DNA of 64,000 nucleotides from Saprospiraceae bacterium (GTDB taxonomy: Bacteria > Bacteroidota > Bacteroidia > Chitinophagales > Saprospiraceae): assembly GCA_016710625.1 (NCBI GenBank), contig JADJVK010000053.1:248001-312000 (forward strand). Reading direction: 5' to 3'. Shown in pieces: positions 25,631 to 35,304 of the stretch. Position 1 is the stretch's first letter. Each line of letters starts with the position of its first letter. Under the pieces are notes generated by a model, which was given only the letters and a program-made list of their open reading frames with translations, searched no databases and was not told the DNA's origin. A program made the translations under genes and the position numbers.

Positions 25631-26527
25631 AAGTGCTGCTCCAAAAACACCTGCACTATCTCCTAGGCTAGGTTTGAAAAACAACGTATCTAATTGATAG
25701 TTAAAGACATGTTTCGCAGCTTCTTTCACTCCTTCAGTATATAACAAGTCAATATTTCCGACGCCGCCTCCCAAAACAATTGCATCTGGGTCAAGAATAT
25801 TTATGATATAAGCGATGCTTTTCCCAAAAAAGTGTGTCAATCTATTCATAGTAGCTATTGCAGCTTCATCGTTGCCCATTAAGTAATTTTGGTAAATATC
25901 TGGCAGTTTGATGGTGTTACCAGTCAGAGAAGTATAAAATCTTTCAAGAGCAGGACCAGAGATTACGGTTTCTACACATCCTATTTTTCCACAATAGCAT
26001 TTTCCTCCAGAAGCATCTAAGAAATTGTGGCCCCATTCTCCGCCGATACCCTGACGACCATTGATGACTTTGTGGTTAACGACCAATCCGCCGCCGACAC
26101 CAGTGCCCATAATGACGCCAAAAACAACTTCAGCATTGGGCAAATGCTCTTTTACTGCGCCAAAATTTGCTTCGGCCACGGCAAAACAATTGGCATCATT
26201 TGCTAGATTAAACTGAAGTCCCGATTTTTTTTCCAAATCTTCCTTGAGTGGCATCCCATTGACTGCGACTATGTTGCAATTTTTCATTTTTTTGGTCAAT
26301 GGGTCGGTTGTGCCAGGAGTGCCCATCCCTATTTTAGTCGGCTTCAAGCCGGTTGCTGCTGAGATTTCGCTCAACAATTTTAATATTTGTAGCTGAACAT
26401 GCTCATACCCTTTGTCTTTTTCGGTAGGAATTCTATGGCGATGAATTACTTTCAAATTATCTTTTGATTCGATAACGACTCCTTCTATTTTAGTACCTCC
26501 TAAATCAATTCCCCAAAGTGGCTCCAT
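25625..26527 (-). CDS. ROK-family sugar kinase (glucokinase-like)
   Basis: The 300-residue protein begins with the phosphate-binding loop WGIDLGGTKIEGVV and has GTGVGGGLVV near residue 142. The ROK signature follows with its zinc-binding GGKCYCGKIGCVE block (about 172-184) after GEWGHNFL. The C-terminal LGGGVGN loop binds the adenine nucleotide. No N-terminal helix-turn-helix is present, so this is a kinase rather than an NagC/XylR-type repressor. Glucose or another hexose is the likely substrate, phosphorylated in the cytoplasm. It stands alone on the minus strand. Confidence 0.88.
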   Translation of the reverse strand: MEPLWGIDLGGTKIEGVVIESKDNLKVIHRHRIPTEKDKGYEHVQLQILKLLSEISAATGLKPTKIGMGTPGTTDPLTKKMKNCNIVAVNGMPLKEDLEKKSGLQFNLANDANCFAVAEANFGAVKEHLPNAEVVFGVIMGTGVGGGLVVNHKVINGRQGIGGEWGHNFLDASGGKCYCGKIGCVETVISGPALERFYTSLTGNTIKLPDIYQNYLMGNDEAAIATMNRLTHFFGKSIAYIINILDPDAIVLGGGVGNIDLLYTEGVKEAAKHVFNYQLDTLFFKPSLGDSAGVFGAALL

Positions 26528-26646
26528 ATTAATTTATTTTAATCACAAACGAAAACGGTATAAAAAACCCAATTGTTAATAATATTCAAAACTACAAAAA
26601 AAATGTACAATTCTATGAAAACGAACTTATTTTAAAGCTCATTTTA

Positions 26647-28050
26647 ATGCTTTCTATGAAATATATTTGGATTTTCCTGCTGTTTTTATTTGCAACTACT
26701 ATTCAAGCAAAACCTACAATTTTTGAAGGCACCTTTTTGTATCAAAAAAATGAAAAATTTTGTATTGGAATTATTGAAAACAACCTGTTGGATGAGGTGG
26801 AGTGTTGGAAAGATACGATAAGCGACGATAAGGGAAACTTTAAAGTGAATATAGATTTGGAGGATGAAAAAATATTGGTTTTCAAATCATCTCATGGAAA
26901 ATTCAAGTTTTATGCGAAGCCATCTGATTCGGTATTTATTTCTATTTTAAATATTTGGAACATAAAATTTACGGGAGCATCTTCCTTTGAAAACAATTGG
27001 ATGATAGCTCACAAATTCCATCAACTCACTACTTCATTTCCTAATCCTTTTGACTCATGGATGGATGAAAAACAAAGAGCACAGATTGATTTTGAGGAAA
27101 ATATGGGACAATTAGAAAAAATTAAAGATCAGGTTTCGAAATATTTTTATAGCTATGCGAAAACGGAAATATTGGGGATGAAATATAGAGTTTGGTGTAA
27201 AATACATGCTGACTTAGTGCAAATTAAAAGGGATTTCGAAATGATCAGTTATATGGAAAATGAAATTAAAACATTTTTGAATGAGCCAATAATCGATGAT
27301 ATTAGTTCCTATAATTATCATTATTCCATGATTTATTGCGATAAATTTATACCAGTTAATCCCAGTTTTAATCAATACTCGATTGCTGATATTTGGCAAA
27401 AAGTGCCTAATGATACCACCAAACAAGTTTTGCAACACTTCAAAAACTTTCCCAATTTGTACAAGTCTATACAATATTTGGCTGCTAATGGGTTGATTAA
27501 TAATGCAAAAGATAGCACGGAGCTGTTTTTTGCAAAGCGATATGTAACTTACCTCAGTGATTTATTTCCAAAGCAAGGAACAAATAAAGTGTTGGATGAT
27601 TCCTATTTTAATATGGCTAGGACGATTTTACTGACAAAAGCTAAAGACTTTAAAGTACTAGACAGCCATAAAGACACTTTCAATATGGTTGAATTAATAG
27701 ATCAAAAGACTTTATTGGTGTTCTATACATTGAATCAAAGAGAAAATTTTGATAGTTTACAAAACAGTATTAATTCATTTGTCAAAATGATAAAACACCC
27801 TGAAGAATTCAAAATCGTAGCAGTATATGTGTCGGACAGTTTGGAAACTTGGTTACAACATATTGCCACCCTCAAAAATAAGGAGAATTGTTATTTCCTT
27901 TGTGAAAACCAAAAAGAGACCATCAAAAAAGATTATTACGTCAAGACCCTACCATATTGTATGATGGTGGAAAAGGATTTGAAAATCTCCAAAAAATCAG
28001 CCTATTTCTATGGAATCTTTACTGATGTGATTTTAACTGGTAGGAATTAG
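26647..28050 (+). CDS. Exported protein with a cysteine-less thioredoxin-like C-terminus
   Basis: This protein of 467 residues (464 from the second ATG, MKYIWIF) has a clear signal peptide ending near TIQAKP. The N-terminal 100 residues resemble the beta-rich DUF4369-type domain found before TlpA-like thioredoxins in Bacteroidota. A helical middle follows. The last 110 residues look like a thioredoxin fold: QKTLLVFYTLNQRENFDSL, FKIVAVYVSDSLETW, and VKTLPYCMMVEKD with the cis-proline position. The CxxC motif is absent, replaced by LNQR or nearby residues, so redox activity is unlikely. No more specific function can be assigned. It converges with, and overlaps by 4 bp, the zinc-ribbon gene. Confidence 0.55.
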   Translation: MLSMKYIWIFLLFLFATTIQAKPTIFEGTFLYQKNEKFCIGIIENNLLDEVECWKDTISDDKGNFKVNIDLEDEKILVFKSSHGKFKFYAKPSDSVFISILNIWNIKFTGASSFENNWMIAHKFHQLTTSFPNPFDSWMDEKQRAQIDFEENMGQLEKIKDQVSKYFYSYAKTEILGMKYRVWCKIHADLVQIKRDFEMISYMENEIKTFLNEPIIDDISSYNYHYSMIYCDKFIPVNPSFNQYSIADIWQKVPNDTTKQVLQHFKNFPNLYKSIQYLAANGLINNAKDSTELFFAKRYVTYLSDLFPKQGTNKVLDDSYFNMARTILLTKAKDFKVLDSHKDTFNMVELIDQKTLLVFYTLNQRENFDSLQNSINSFVKMIKHPEEFKIVAVYVSDSLETWLQHIATLKNKENCYFLCENQKETIKKDYYVKTLPYCMMVEKDLKISKKSAYFYGIFTDVILTGRN

Positions 28051-28847
28051 TGTTTCTGAATTTCTGCATAACCATAAAAATCTAATAAAGGTGATTCGTC
28101 AATTAGCCTACCTGAATCTTCTTTTGTTGGGGTTTTGTACATCAAATAGGTATATTTTCCTTTTACTCCAATATAAAGTTTTTTATTTTTTAAAGAATCT
28201 ATTTCATCACAAACTATTTCTATGATTTCGATAGCTTCTGATCTAGCTTCTTTTTCTACTCTTTTCAACTTTGGAATTTGCAATAAAATTAAAGCTTTAT
28301 CTCCTAAAACTCTTGTATGATATTTAAAATCCTCTGGATGAATTGATTCTAAAGTTAAAGAGTCAAATGCTGTTTTAATCATATTTGAAATTGTGTCTTT
28401 TTCTTTTAATGGTTCTTGACTTAATAATAATTCTTCAGAAGATAATAAAGCTTTTCTGTTATCAGGTTTGACTGTAGAAATTACAAATACAGAAATTAAA
28501 ATCATCATTAACATAAATCCACCTAGAATGAGTAATCCTGACCATTGCCATAATGGTTTTTTTACATTATTTTTTTCTAATTCGTAAGCATTTAATATTT
28601 CTTTGGTTATTTCATTTTTTGAAACTGTTTTTTTGCAATGATTGCATTCAACCACCAAAACTTCACCAATAGGAAACATAGGGATCCAAAAGAGATGTGC
28701 ATATTTGCTGTAGATACTTACTATTTGGGTGTCTTTATTCTCACAATAGTTACATTTAGTATTAAATAATTTAACTGTGCCTATTTTCGAAGCTTGTTTT
28801 CCAAAGATTAGCATAAAAAGTTTATTTATTGGTTTATTAATTCCCAA
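28047..28847 (-). CDS. Membrane protein with N-terminal zinc ribbon
   Basis: The product is 266 residues. A zinc ribbon at about 28-70 is made of CNYCENK and VECNHCKKTV around the conserved YAHLFWIPMFPIGE segment. This combination is typical of small zinc-ribbon membrane proteins in Bacteroidota. One transmembrane helix (LLILGGFMLMMILISVFVIS) lies near residues 102-122, followed by a domain of about 140 residues without recognised motifs. It is probably anchored in the inner membrane with the ribbon in the cytoplasm. Function is unknown and no neighbour gives a clue. Confidence 0.6.
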   Translation of the reverse strand: MGINKPINKLFMLIFGKQASKIGTVKLFNTKCNYCENKDTQIVSIYSKYAHLFWIPMFPIGEVLVVECNHCKKTVSKNEITKEILNAYELEKNNVKKPLWQWSGLLILGGFMLMMILISVFVISTVKPDNRKALLSSEELLLSQEPLKEKDTISNMIKTAFDSLTLESIHPEDFKYHTRVLGDKALILLQIPKLKRVEKEARSEAIEIIEIVCDEIDSLKNKKLYIGVKGKYTYLMYKTPTKEDSGRLIDESPLLDFYGYAEIQKH

Positions 28848-28892
28848 ATTTATTAAATTATTTCAATTTCAATTCGACTAAACTATTTTTTA

Positions 28893-28925
28893 TTTCCTCT
28901 TCACCCATTCTTAGCACTATATTTG
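28893..28925 (+). promoter_or_regulatory. Promoter of glycyl-tRNA synthetase gene
   Basis: TATATTTG at 28918-28925 is a perfect -7 box, and TTTC at 28893-28896 is a one-mismatch -33 box at 21-bp spacing. The gene starts 24 bp downstream. Confidence 0.5.
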
Positions 28926-28949
28926 CGGTTTATTTTAAAAATTTGAAAA

Positions 28950-30500
28950 ATGGCGATCAGTCAAGAAGATTTATTTAAAAAAATTGTTGCTCATTGTAAG
29001 GAATATGGATTTATATATCAATCTAGCGAAATATATGATGGATTAAGTGCTGTTTATGATTACGGTCCCTACGGCTCTTTGCTCAAAAATAATATCAAAG
29101 AATATTGGTGGAAATCAATGGTTCAGCTTCATGACAATATAGTTGGGATTGATGCTGCTATTTTCATGCACCCGACCACTTGGAAAGCTTCAGGTCATGT
29201 GGATGCTTTCAATGACCCATTGGTGGACAATAAGGATAGCAAAAAAAGATACAGAGCCGATCAGTTGATAGAGGGCTACATGGATAAAATCGAAGCCAAA
29301 ATCAAAAAAGAAGTGGAAAAAGCAGCAAACCGCTTCGAAAACTTCGATGAGGCAATGTACAGATCGACCAATCCTAGAGTGGTGGAATATCAAAATGAGA
29401 TAAACACCATAGATAAAAGGATGAATGATGCCATGAAAAATGGCGACATGGCGGAGTTGAAACAAATCATTGAAGATTTACAAATAGCTTGTCCGGAGAG
29501 TGGAAGCCGCAATTGGACGGATGTTCGTCAATTCAATTTGATGTTTAATACCCAATTGGGCAATATTTCAGGCGAAGAGGGCAAATTGTACCTTCGTCCG
29601 GAGACTGCTCAAGGAATCTTTGTTAATTTCCTAAACGTTCAGAAAACGACTCGCCAAAAAGTACCTTTTGGTATTGCTCAGATAGGTAAAGCCTTCAGAA
29701 ATGAAATCGTTGCAAGACAATTTATTTTCAGAATGCGGGAATTTGAGCAAATGGAAATGCAGTTTTTTATCCGTCCTGGCTCAGAGATGGAGTGGTATGA
29801 ATATTGGAAAAATGCAAGAATGCAATGGCATTTGGCTTTAGGCACGGATGCTTCAAAGTTGAAATTCAAAGATCACGACAACTTGGCTCACTATGCAAAT
29901 GCTGCGGTAGATATCCAGTTTGAGTTTCCTTTTGGCTTCAAGGAATTGGAGGGAATACATTCTCGAACAGATTATGATTTGAGCCAACACCAGCAATTTT
30001 CAGGTAAAAAATTACAATATTTCGATACTGAATTGAATCAAAGTTATGTGCCATATGTGGTAGAGACTTCTGTGGGTTGCGATAGGATGTTTCTAGCGAT
30101 GATGAGTAATGCATACCAAGAAGAGACGGTGCCAGATGCTCAAGGAGAAGATGCTACTAGAACGGTATTGAAAATCCATCCAGCATTGTCGCCAATAAAA
30201 TGTGCAATATTGCCGTTGTTAAAAAACAAAGAGGAGTTGACCAAAAAAGCAAAGACGATTTACGATAATTTAAAATTAGCTTTCACTTGTCAATATGACG
30301 AGAAAGACGCTATTGGAAAAAGATATCGCCGTCAGGATGCTATTGGAACGCCATTTTGTGTAACCATCGACTTTGAAACATTAGAAAACGATACTGTAAC
30401 TATCAGAGATAGAGACACGTTGAAGCAAGAAAGAATTTCGATAAAAGACATAGAGCAGGCTGTTTTGTCAAAAACGGAAATGCGCTATTTATTTTCATAA
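28950..30500 (+). CDS. glyQS: Glycine--tRNA ligase (alpha2 type)
   Basis: The 516-residue class II synthetase is of the dimeric alpha2 form found in eukaryotes, archaea and some bacteria, not the alpha2beta2 form. Class II motif 1 lies near GHVDAFNDP, motif 2 is FRNEIVARQFIFRMREFEQMEMQFF and motif 3 is SVGCDRMFLAMM. The anticodon-binding domain starts near residue 410 (IKCAILPLLKNKEEL). It charges tRNA-Gly with glycine. The length is close to usual, with a charged insertion at about 105-170. It heads a plus-strand run with the sigma factor 29 bp downstream. Confidence 0.95.
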   Translation: MAISQEDLFKKIVAHCKEYGFIYQSSEIYDGLSAVYDYGPYGSLLKNNIKEYWWKSMVQLHDNIVGIDAAIFMHPTTWKASGHVDAFNDPLVDNKDSKKRYRADQLIEGYMDKIEAKIKKEVEKAANRFENFDEAMYRSTNPRVVEYQNEINTIDKRMNDAMKNGDMAELKQIIEDLQIACPESGSRNWTDVRQFNLMFNTQLGNISGEEGKLYLRPETAQGIFVNFLNVQKTTRQKVPFGIAQIGKAFRNEIVARQFIFRMREFEQMEMQFFIRPGSEMEWYEYWKNARMQWHLALGTDASKLKFKDHDNLAHYANAAVDIQFEFPFGFKELEGIHSRTDYDLSQHQQFSGKKLQYFDTELNQSYVPYVVETSVGCDRMFLAMMSNAYQEETVPDAQGEDATRTVLKIHPALSPIKCAILPLLKNKEELTKKAKTIYDNLKLAFTCQYDEKDAIGKRYRRQDAIGTPFCVTIDFETLENDTVTIRDRDTLKQERISIKDIEQAVLSKTEMRYLFS

Positions 30501-30529
30501 CCATTTCCCCAAAAAACAATTATTTTAAA

Positions 30530-31108
30530 ATGGACCAAAAAAATTTGGATAGAAACTCGGAACAAATATTTGAAGAAGAATTACTTCCTCAGATAGATGC
30601 ACTCTACAATTTTGCCTTTCATTTAACTCATAATGAAGAGGATGCAAATGATTTGGTTCAAGAAACGTATTTGAAAGCCTATCGGTTTATAGAAAAGTAT
30701 GAAGTGGGAACTAATCCGAAGGCTTGGTTGTTCAGGATATTGAAAAATGCTTTTATAAACGACTACAGAAAAGCAGTAAGGGAGCCGAATAAGGTGAACT
30801 TTGAAGACTATGTAGCCTATCATGACGAAGAAGATACCCCACTAGCTAGTACAGTTGACCTTAGAACTGATTTGTTTCAGAAAATGATGGGAGATGAGGT
30901 GACTTTTGCACTCAATACCCTTCCTGAAGATTTTCGGACTGTCATTATATTGTGTGATTTGGAAGGCTTTAGTTATGATGAAATTGCCAAAATTCTAGAA
31001 ATTCCGGTAGGAACGGTAAGATCAAGATTGCACCGAGCAAGGAATTTACTGAAAGAGAAACTAAAAAGTTATGCTGAGTCCTTAGGATATGAAGATAAGA
31101 GGAATTAG
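30530..31108 (+). CDS. ECF-type RNA polymerase sigma factor
   Basis: The 192-residue protein contains sigma region 2 (DLVQETYLKAYRFIEKYEVGT, PKAWLFRILKNAFINDYRK) and region 4 (LPEDFRTVIILCDLEGFSYDEIAKIL, then VGTVRSRLHRARNLLKEKL). Regions 1 and 3 are missing, as expected for the extracytoplasmic-function group. It would redirect RNA polymerase to a stress or envelope regulon. The following small gene at 31193, broken in this sequence, has the features of its anti-sigma partner. It may be co-transcribed with the synthetase gene upstream, since no terminator is seen in the 29-bp gap. Confidence 0.92.
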   Translation: MDQKNLDRNSEQIFEEELLPQIDALYNFAFHLTHNEEDANDLVQETYLKAYRFIEKYEVGTNPKAWLFRILKNAFINDYRKAVREPNKVNFEDYVAYHDEEDTPLASTVDLRTDLFQKMMGDEVTFALNTLPEDFRTVIILCDLEGFSYDEIAKILEIPVGTVRSRLHRARNLLKEKLKSYAESLGYEDKRN

Positions 31109-31192
31109 CATTTTTGAGTATTGACACAAATAAAATTTTAAGATAAAAACTTGTATTTCAACGATTTGGGTGCAAGTTTAAAAAATGTTTCT

Positions 31193-31418
31193 ATGCAACC
31201 AGAGATTCGACATGATTTTAAACACAGAGTGGATTTATATTTAGACAACGAGCTTCAGATGGATGAACAAGAAGTGTTGATGAATGAAGTAAAAACAACC
31301 ACATTTCAGGAAGCAGTTTTGGTCAAGAAAGAAACTTTATCGAAATGTGAGTAGAAAAAGTGTTTCCCCTGCATTGATTGAGAATATAAAAGAGCGATTA
31401 AGACAACCCCCCGTTTAG
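31193..31418 (+). pseudogene. Anti-sigma factor-like gene, frameshifted
   Basis: From ATG 31193 the frame reads MQPEIRHDFKHRVDLYLDNEL and continues to FQEA. It is then broken by at least two small indels (near 31325 and 31342). The rest lies in other frames: NFIE, then NVSRKSVSPALIENIKER up to a stop at 31418. Rejoined, it is a cytoplasmic protein of about 75 residues with the YLDNEL and RKSVSP..I..IK motifs of the small anti-sigma-like proteins that follow ECF sigma genes in Bacteroidota. A TTG at 31151 opens the same frame but is less likely as the start. Sequencing error is the preferred explanation. Confidence 0.5.
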
Positions 31419-31448
31419 CATATCATATACATTTATTTGGCTGTTGCC

Positions 31449-32154
31449 ATTTCAATTTTCAATAATAGATGAGTTGGAAAGCTTTATAAATATACATACT
31501 CATCATATTCCTACTCACGATGTGGATGTTTGGACAAATGTGAATTTGCAACAGGATGCAAACACCTTTCTCCAACCTAATTTTTGATAGAAATAATGGA
31601 AAAACCACCTTTTCTGTAGGAATCCATCCTTGGTATTTGGATACGGAAAATTATCTACATCAAATAGACCAGGTGTCATTATTATTGAAAGAAGAAAACT
31701 GTATTGCAATTGGCGAAGCTGGATTGGATAAAGGGATAGAAACAAATTGGGAGCTTCAAAAAAAGGTGTTTATTCGCCAAATCGAATTATCTGAGCAGCA
31801 CCAATTGCCCATGATTTTGCATAGTGTAAAATCTTTTCATGAAATAATACAAATAAAACAACAGTTAAAACCACAAATGCCATGGATATTTCATGGCTTC
31901 AATCATAGAAAAAGTTTTTATGATTTATTGGTTCAGAATGGTTGTTTTATCTCTATTGGTACCGCTATTTTGAATCCAAAATCTATTTTAAACACCTATA
32001 TTTCAGCCATTGATTTGAATTCCATTTTCCCTGAACGGATGACAGTACGATTTCTATCAAAACCGTTTATGACCAAATTAAGTTTTTAAAATCCATCGAA
32101 TTGGAGTCATTAATTTCAATTTTGCAAAATAATTTTAATAAAACATTTCGTTGA
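31449..32154 (+). pseudogene. TatD-family metal-dependent hydrolase, frameshifted
   Basis: Three frames together give one TatD-like protein of about 230 residues. The first (to about 31590) has the metal-binding INIHTHH. The second (31556-32089) has VGIHPWYL, AIGEAGLDKG, MILHSVKSFHE and FHGFNH, which supply the remaining ligands. The third carries ETDDSTISIKTVYDQIKFLK and ends at TGA 32152. TatD proteins are magnesium-dependent nucleases or amidohydrolases of the cytoplasm. The divergent spacing of motifs resembles the short TatD-like proteins of Bacteroidota. The start could not be fixed because of an indel near 31460. The motifs are intact, so errors rather than decay are likely. Confidence 0.65.
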
Positions 32155-32199
32155 CCATAATATTTTTTAACTTTAGCCACAGATAAAAAGTGGTTAGTT

Positions 32200-34013
32200 A
32201 TGCATATTAGTAAGTTATTCGATTATATTTATTATCAACAGGAGAATTTCCTCGGATCATTGGTCATTTTGTGGATGGAAAAGTAGTGAAATTCCACAAA
32301 GAAGGAAGTGCTCGAATTATCCAGAAAAATTGCCGTTGGACTATTAGAAACAGGATTAAAGCCAGGGGATAGAGTGGGTATGGTTTCCTATAAAAACAGA
32401 CCAGAATGGGTGATTATGGATTTGGCAATGTTGCAAATAGGTGTTATAAATGTACCCGTTTATCCAACTATTAGCTCAAAAGAATATGAAATATATTTTC
32501 AATGATGCTGAAATAAAAGCCTGTATTGTTGGGGATGGTGATTTGTTGATAAGGTTAAAGCCCAAGCTGCAGTACCATCACTAACCACCATTTATACTTT
32601 CGATAAAAGAACCAACCTACCTTTTTGGATGGATTTGATTCACGATGGTGACCAATCTGAAGTAGATCGAATCAAAGATGCGATAACTCCAGCTGAAATG
32701 GCAATATTGATTTATACTTCTGGCACGACTGGTGAGCCCAAAGGAGTAATGCTTTCCCACAACAATATAGTGAGTAACATCAATGCTGTTCGACCATTAA
32801 TTCCTATAAAAGCTGGGGATAAATCCTTGAGCTTTTGCCCATGTGTCATGTGTTTGAAAGAGTCGTCTCCATGCTTATTTGACATCGGAGCGAATGTAAA
32901 TTTTTTGTAGGTACGGATAACTTAGGCGGAGATGAGGGAGACCCGGAAAAAGTAAAGCCCCATTTTTTTACAACTGTACCTAGGCTCTTGGAGAAAGTCT
33001 ATGAAAAAATATACAACAAAGGATTAGCACTCAAAGGTATCAAAAAAGGGTTGTTTTTCTGGGCTTTACGACTAGTAGATGATTTTGAATATGATAAACC
33101 TTATACAGGAATTAAAGCTTTAAAATTAAAAATAGCGGACAAATTGATTTTTAGTAAATGGAGAGAAGCTCTAGGTGGTAATGTAAAGGAATCATAACTG
33201 GAGCTGCACAGTGTCCAGAAAAAATGGCTAGAGTTTTTTCAGCTGCTGGTATACCAGTTCGGGAAGGTTATGGGATGACAGAAACCTCTCCAGCCATCAG
33301 TATCACCCGATTTGACAAAGGATATGCAAAGCTTGGAACTGTGGGACCAGCCATAGACGGAGTGGAAATCAAAATTGATACATCTGAGGAGAATATAGGC
33401 AGGAGAGGGGAAATCATTGTGAATGGACCGGAATGTGATGCTTGGTTATTACAGAAAACCAGATAAGACGGTTGAAATAATGAAGACTGTAGATGGTAAG
33501 CAATGGCTAAAAACTGGAGATGTTGGGACGTTAATTACTGCAGAGAACGGTGTGAAATTCTTGAAAATAACAGATAGGAAAAAGGAGTTGTTAAAAACAT
33601 CTGGAGGAAAGTACGTAGCTCCATCACCAATAGAAGGAAAACTAAAAGAGGATTTTTTGATTGAACAAATTATGGTAGTAGGGGACAATCATAAGTTTAT
33701 AACTGCTTTGATTATTCCTGCAGAAGAAGCCCTGAAAGAGTGGTGCGGTAGGCATCATTTGGATTTGAGTAGCCTAAAAGAGATGGTAAAGCACCCAACG
33801 GTAATTGAAAAATACCAATCTGTGGTGAATAAATACAATCCAGAGTTTAATCATGTGGATCAAATAAAAGCATTTAAACTATTGCCAACCACATGGGAAA
33901 CCACCAAAGCCGATGGCACCGAAGCAGAGCTAACGCCTACCATGAAACTCAAAAGAAGGGTGATTTTACAAAAATATGAAAAAGAAATTGCTGAGATGTA
34001 TGCAGAAAAGTAG
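32200..34013 (+). pseudogene. Long-chain acyl-CoA synthetase (AMP-forming), multiple frameshifts
   Basis: Pieces in all three frames assemble into one enzyme of about 600 residues starting MHISKLFDYIYYQQENF. Diagnostic parts are LIYTSGTTGEPKGVMLSHNN (AMP-binding P-loop), GTDNLGGDEGD, PHFFTTVPRLLEKVYEK, REGYGMTETSPAI and WLKTGDVGTL...ITDRKKELLKTSGGKYV. It would activate fatty acids to acyl-CoA through an acyl-adenylate. At least eight single-base shifts are needed (near 32240, 32297, 32490, 32543, 32835, 32890, 33188 and 33430). All motifs remain intact and no in-frame stop remains in the rejoined pieces I read, which argues for sequence errors. Confidence 0.75.
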
Positions 34014-34062
34014 GATTGGGTGAGATATTCATTAATTTTGCATTTCTTGAATCATCATACCA

Positions 34063-35140
34063 ATGAAAGAGGTTATTGAATTATATAAAAAAGTGGTTGT
34101 CCAGATTGCTACTCCTTATAGCACAGGAACTGGTTTGTTGTGAAAGATGCCAATTTGATAGTTACCAACGAACATGTGATTCGGGGAATGCAACCGTGAT
34201 TATTGAGAGCCCTTTATTTCAAGAGACAAATATCAAAAGTAGTCTATATTGACCAAAAACATGATTTGGCATTTTTAAGTGCACCTTCTATGAGAAATAT
34301 CCCCGATATTGACTTGTGGATACAATAAACGTTTCTAAGGGGATGCCGTAATTGCAGTAGGTCATCCTTTTGGATTGAAATATACCGCCACTCAGGAATT
34401 ATATCTAATACCAAACACATTATAAATTCCCTAAATTATTACCAACACGATGCTGCTTTGAATCCTGGCAACAGTGGTGGTCCATTGGTGAATAAACTAG
34501 GACAAGTCATTGGAATCAATACATTTATCATTCAAAATGGAAATAGTATTGGGTTTTCGTTGCCTTCCACAGCGTTGATTCAGGCTATTGATGAATTCTT
34601 GCATTCTTGAGCAATGCTGGAACAAGATGTGCATCTTGTACAAATTTGGTGACGGAAAAGACAATAGAACAAAACTATTGTCCATCCTGTGGCTCAAAGG
34701 TTGCCTTGCCCTCCAGTGCCCCTGAATATGTGCCAAAAGGGGTATGTAAAACTATAGAAGAAATAATATCTAAAACGGGCAATGTAGTGGCATTATCCCG
34801 TTTGGGACCGAATTCTTGGCAGATCATTCATGGAAGTGCGAAAATATCCATTTCTTATCACGAAAAAACAGGAATGATCACAGGTGATGCTTTCCTATGT
34901 AAGTTGCCTAAAGAAAATATCAAAGCTATATATGAATACCTTTTAAGGCAAAATTATGAATTGGATGGTTTGTCATTAAGTATTTTAGGACAAGAGATTG
35001 TGATCTCTTTGGTGATGTACGACCGATATTTGAAACCAGAAACAGGATTAAAACTTTTCAATAATTTATTGCATAAAGCAGATGATTATGATGATATCCT
35101 CATTCATGAATTTGGCGCTATTGCAAGAACAGCTGACTAG
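34063..35140 (+). pseudogene. Trypsin-like protease-zinc ribbon-YbjN-like fusion, frameshifted
   Basis: The rejoined product is about 360 residues. The first half is a trypsin-like (S1C/HtrA-type) protease with IVTNEHVI (His), KHDLAFL (Asp) and NPGNSGGPLV (Ser). It has no signal peptide and no PDZ domain, so it is probably cytoplasmic. A zinc ribbon CASC...CPSC follows, then a YbjN-like domain (GPNSWQIIHGSAKISISY, LPKENIKAIYEYLL). At least six indels interrupt 34135-34390 and one more lies near 34605, where the protease frame meets TGA just before SNAGTRCASC. I recall single-chain homologues of this order in the phylum, so one gene is preferred to two. The intact last part spans 34607-35140. 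Confidence 0.65.
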
Positions 35141-35304
35141 CAAACTTTATATGTTTGCATAAGTGACAGATAACCAGCTATTAAAATATCTTCTTGGTGA
35201 GCTTATTTGCTCAAATTGCTTATTTTAAATTATAATTTCTCTAAATAAGCTAATTTTGCATCCATATATTTGGATTAAAAACACTTTTTACAAAAAAAAT
35301 CTAC

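Noticed and set aside
35200..35258. AGCTTATTT ... AAATAAGCT inverted repeat before the helicase gene
   Set aside because: The arms are 34 bp apart in AT-rich DNA. It has no T run and no second copy; a chance match is likely, although TAATTTTG at 35251-35258 may be a -7 box.
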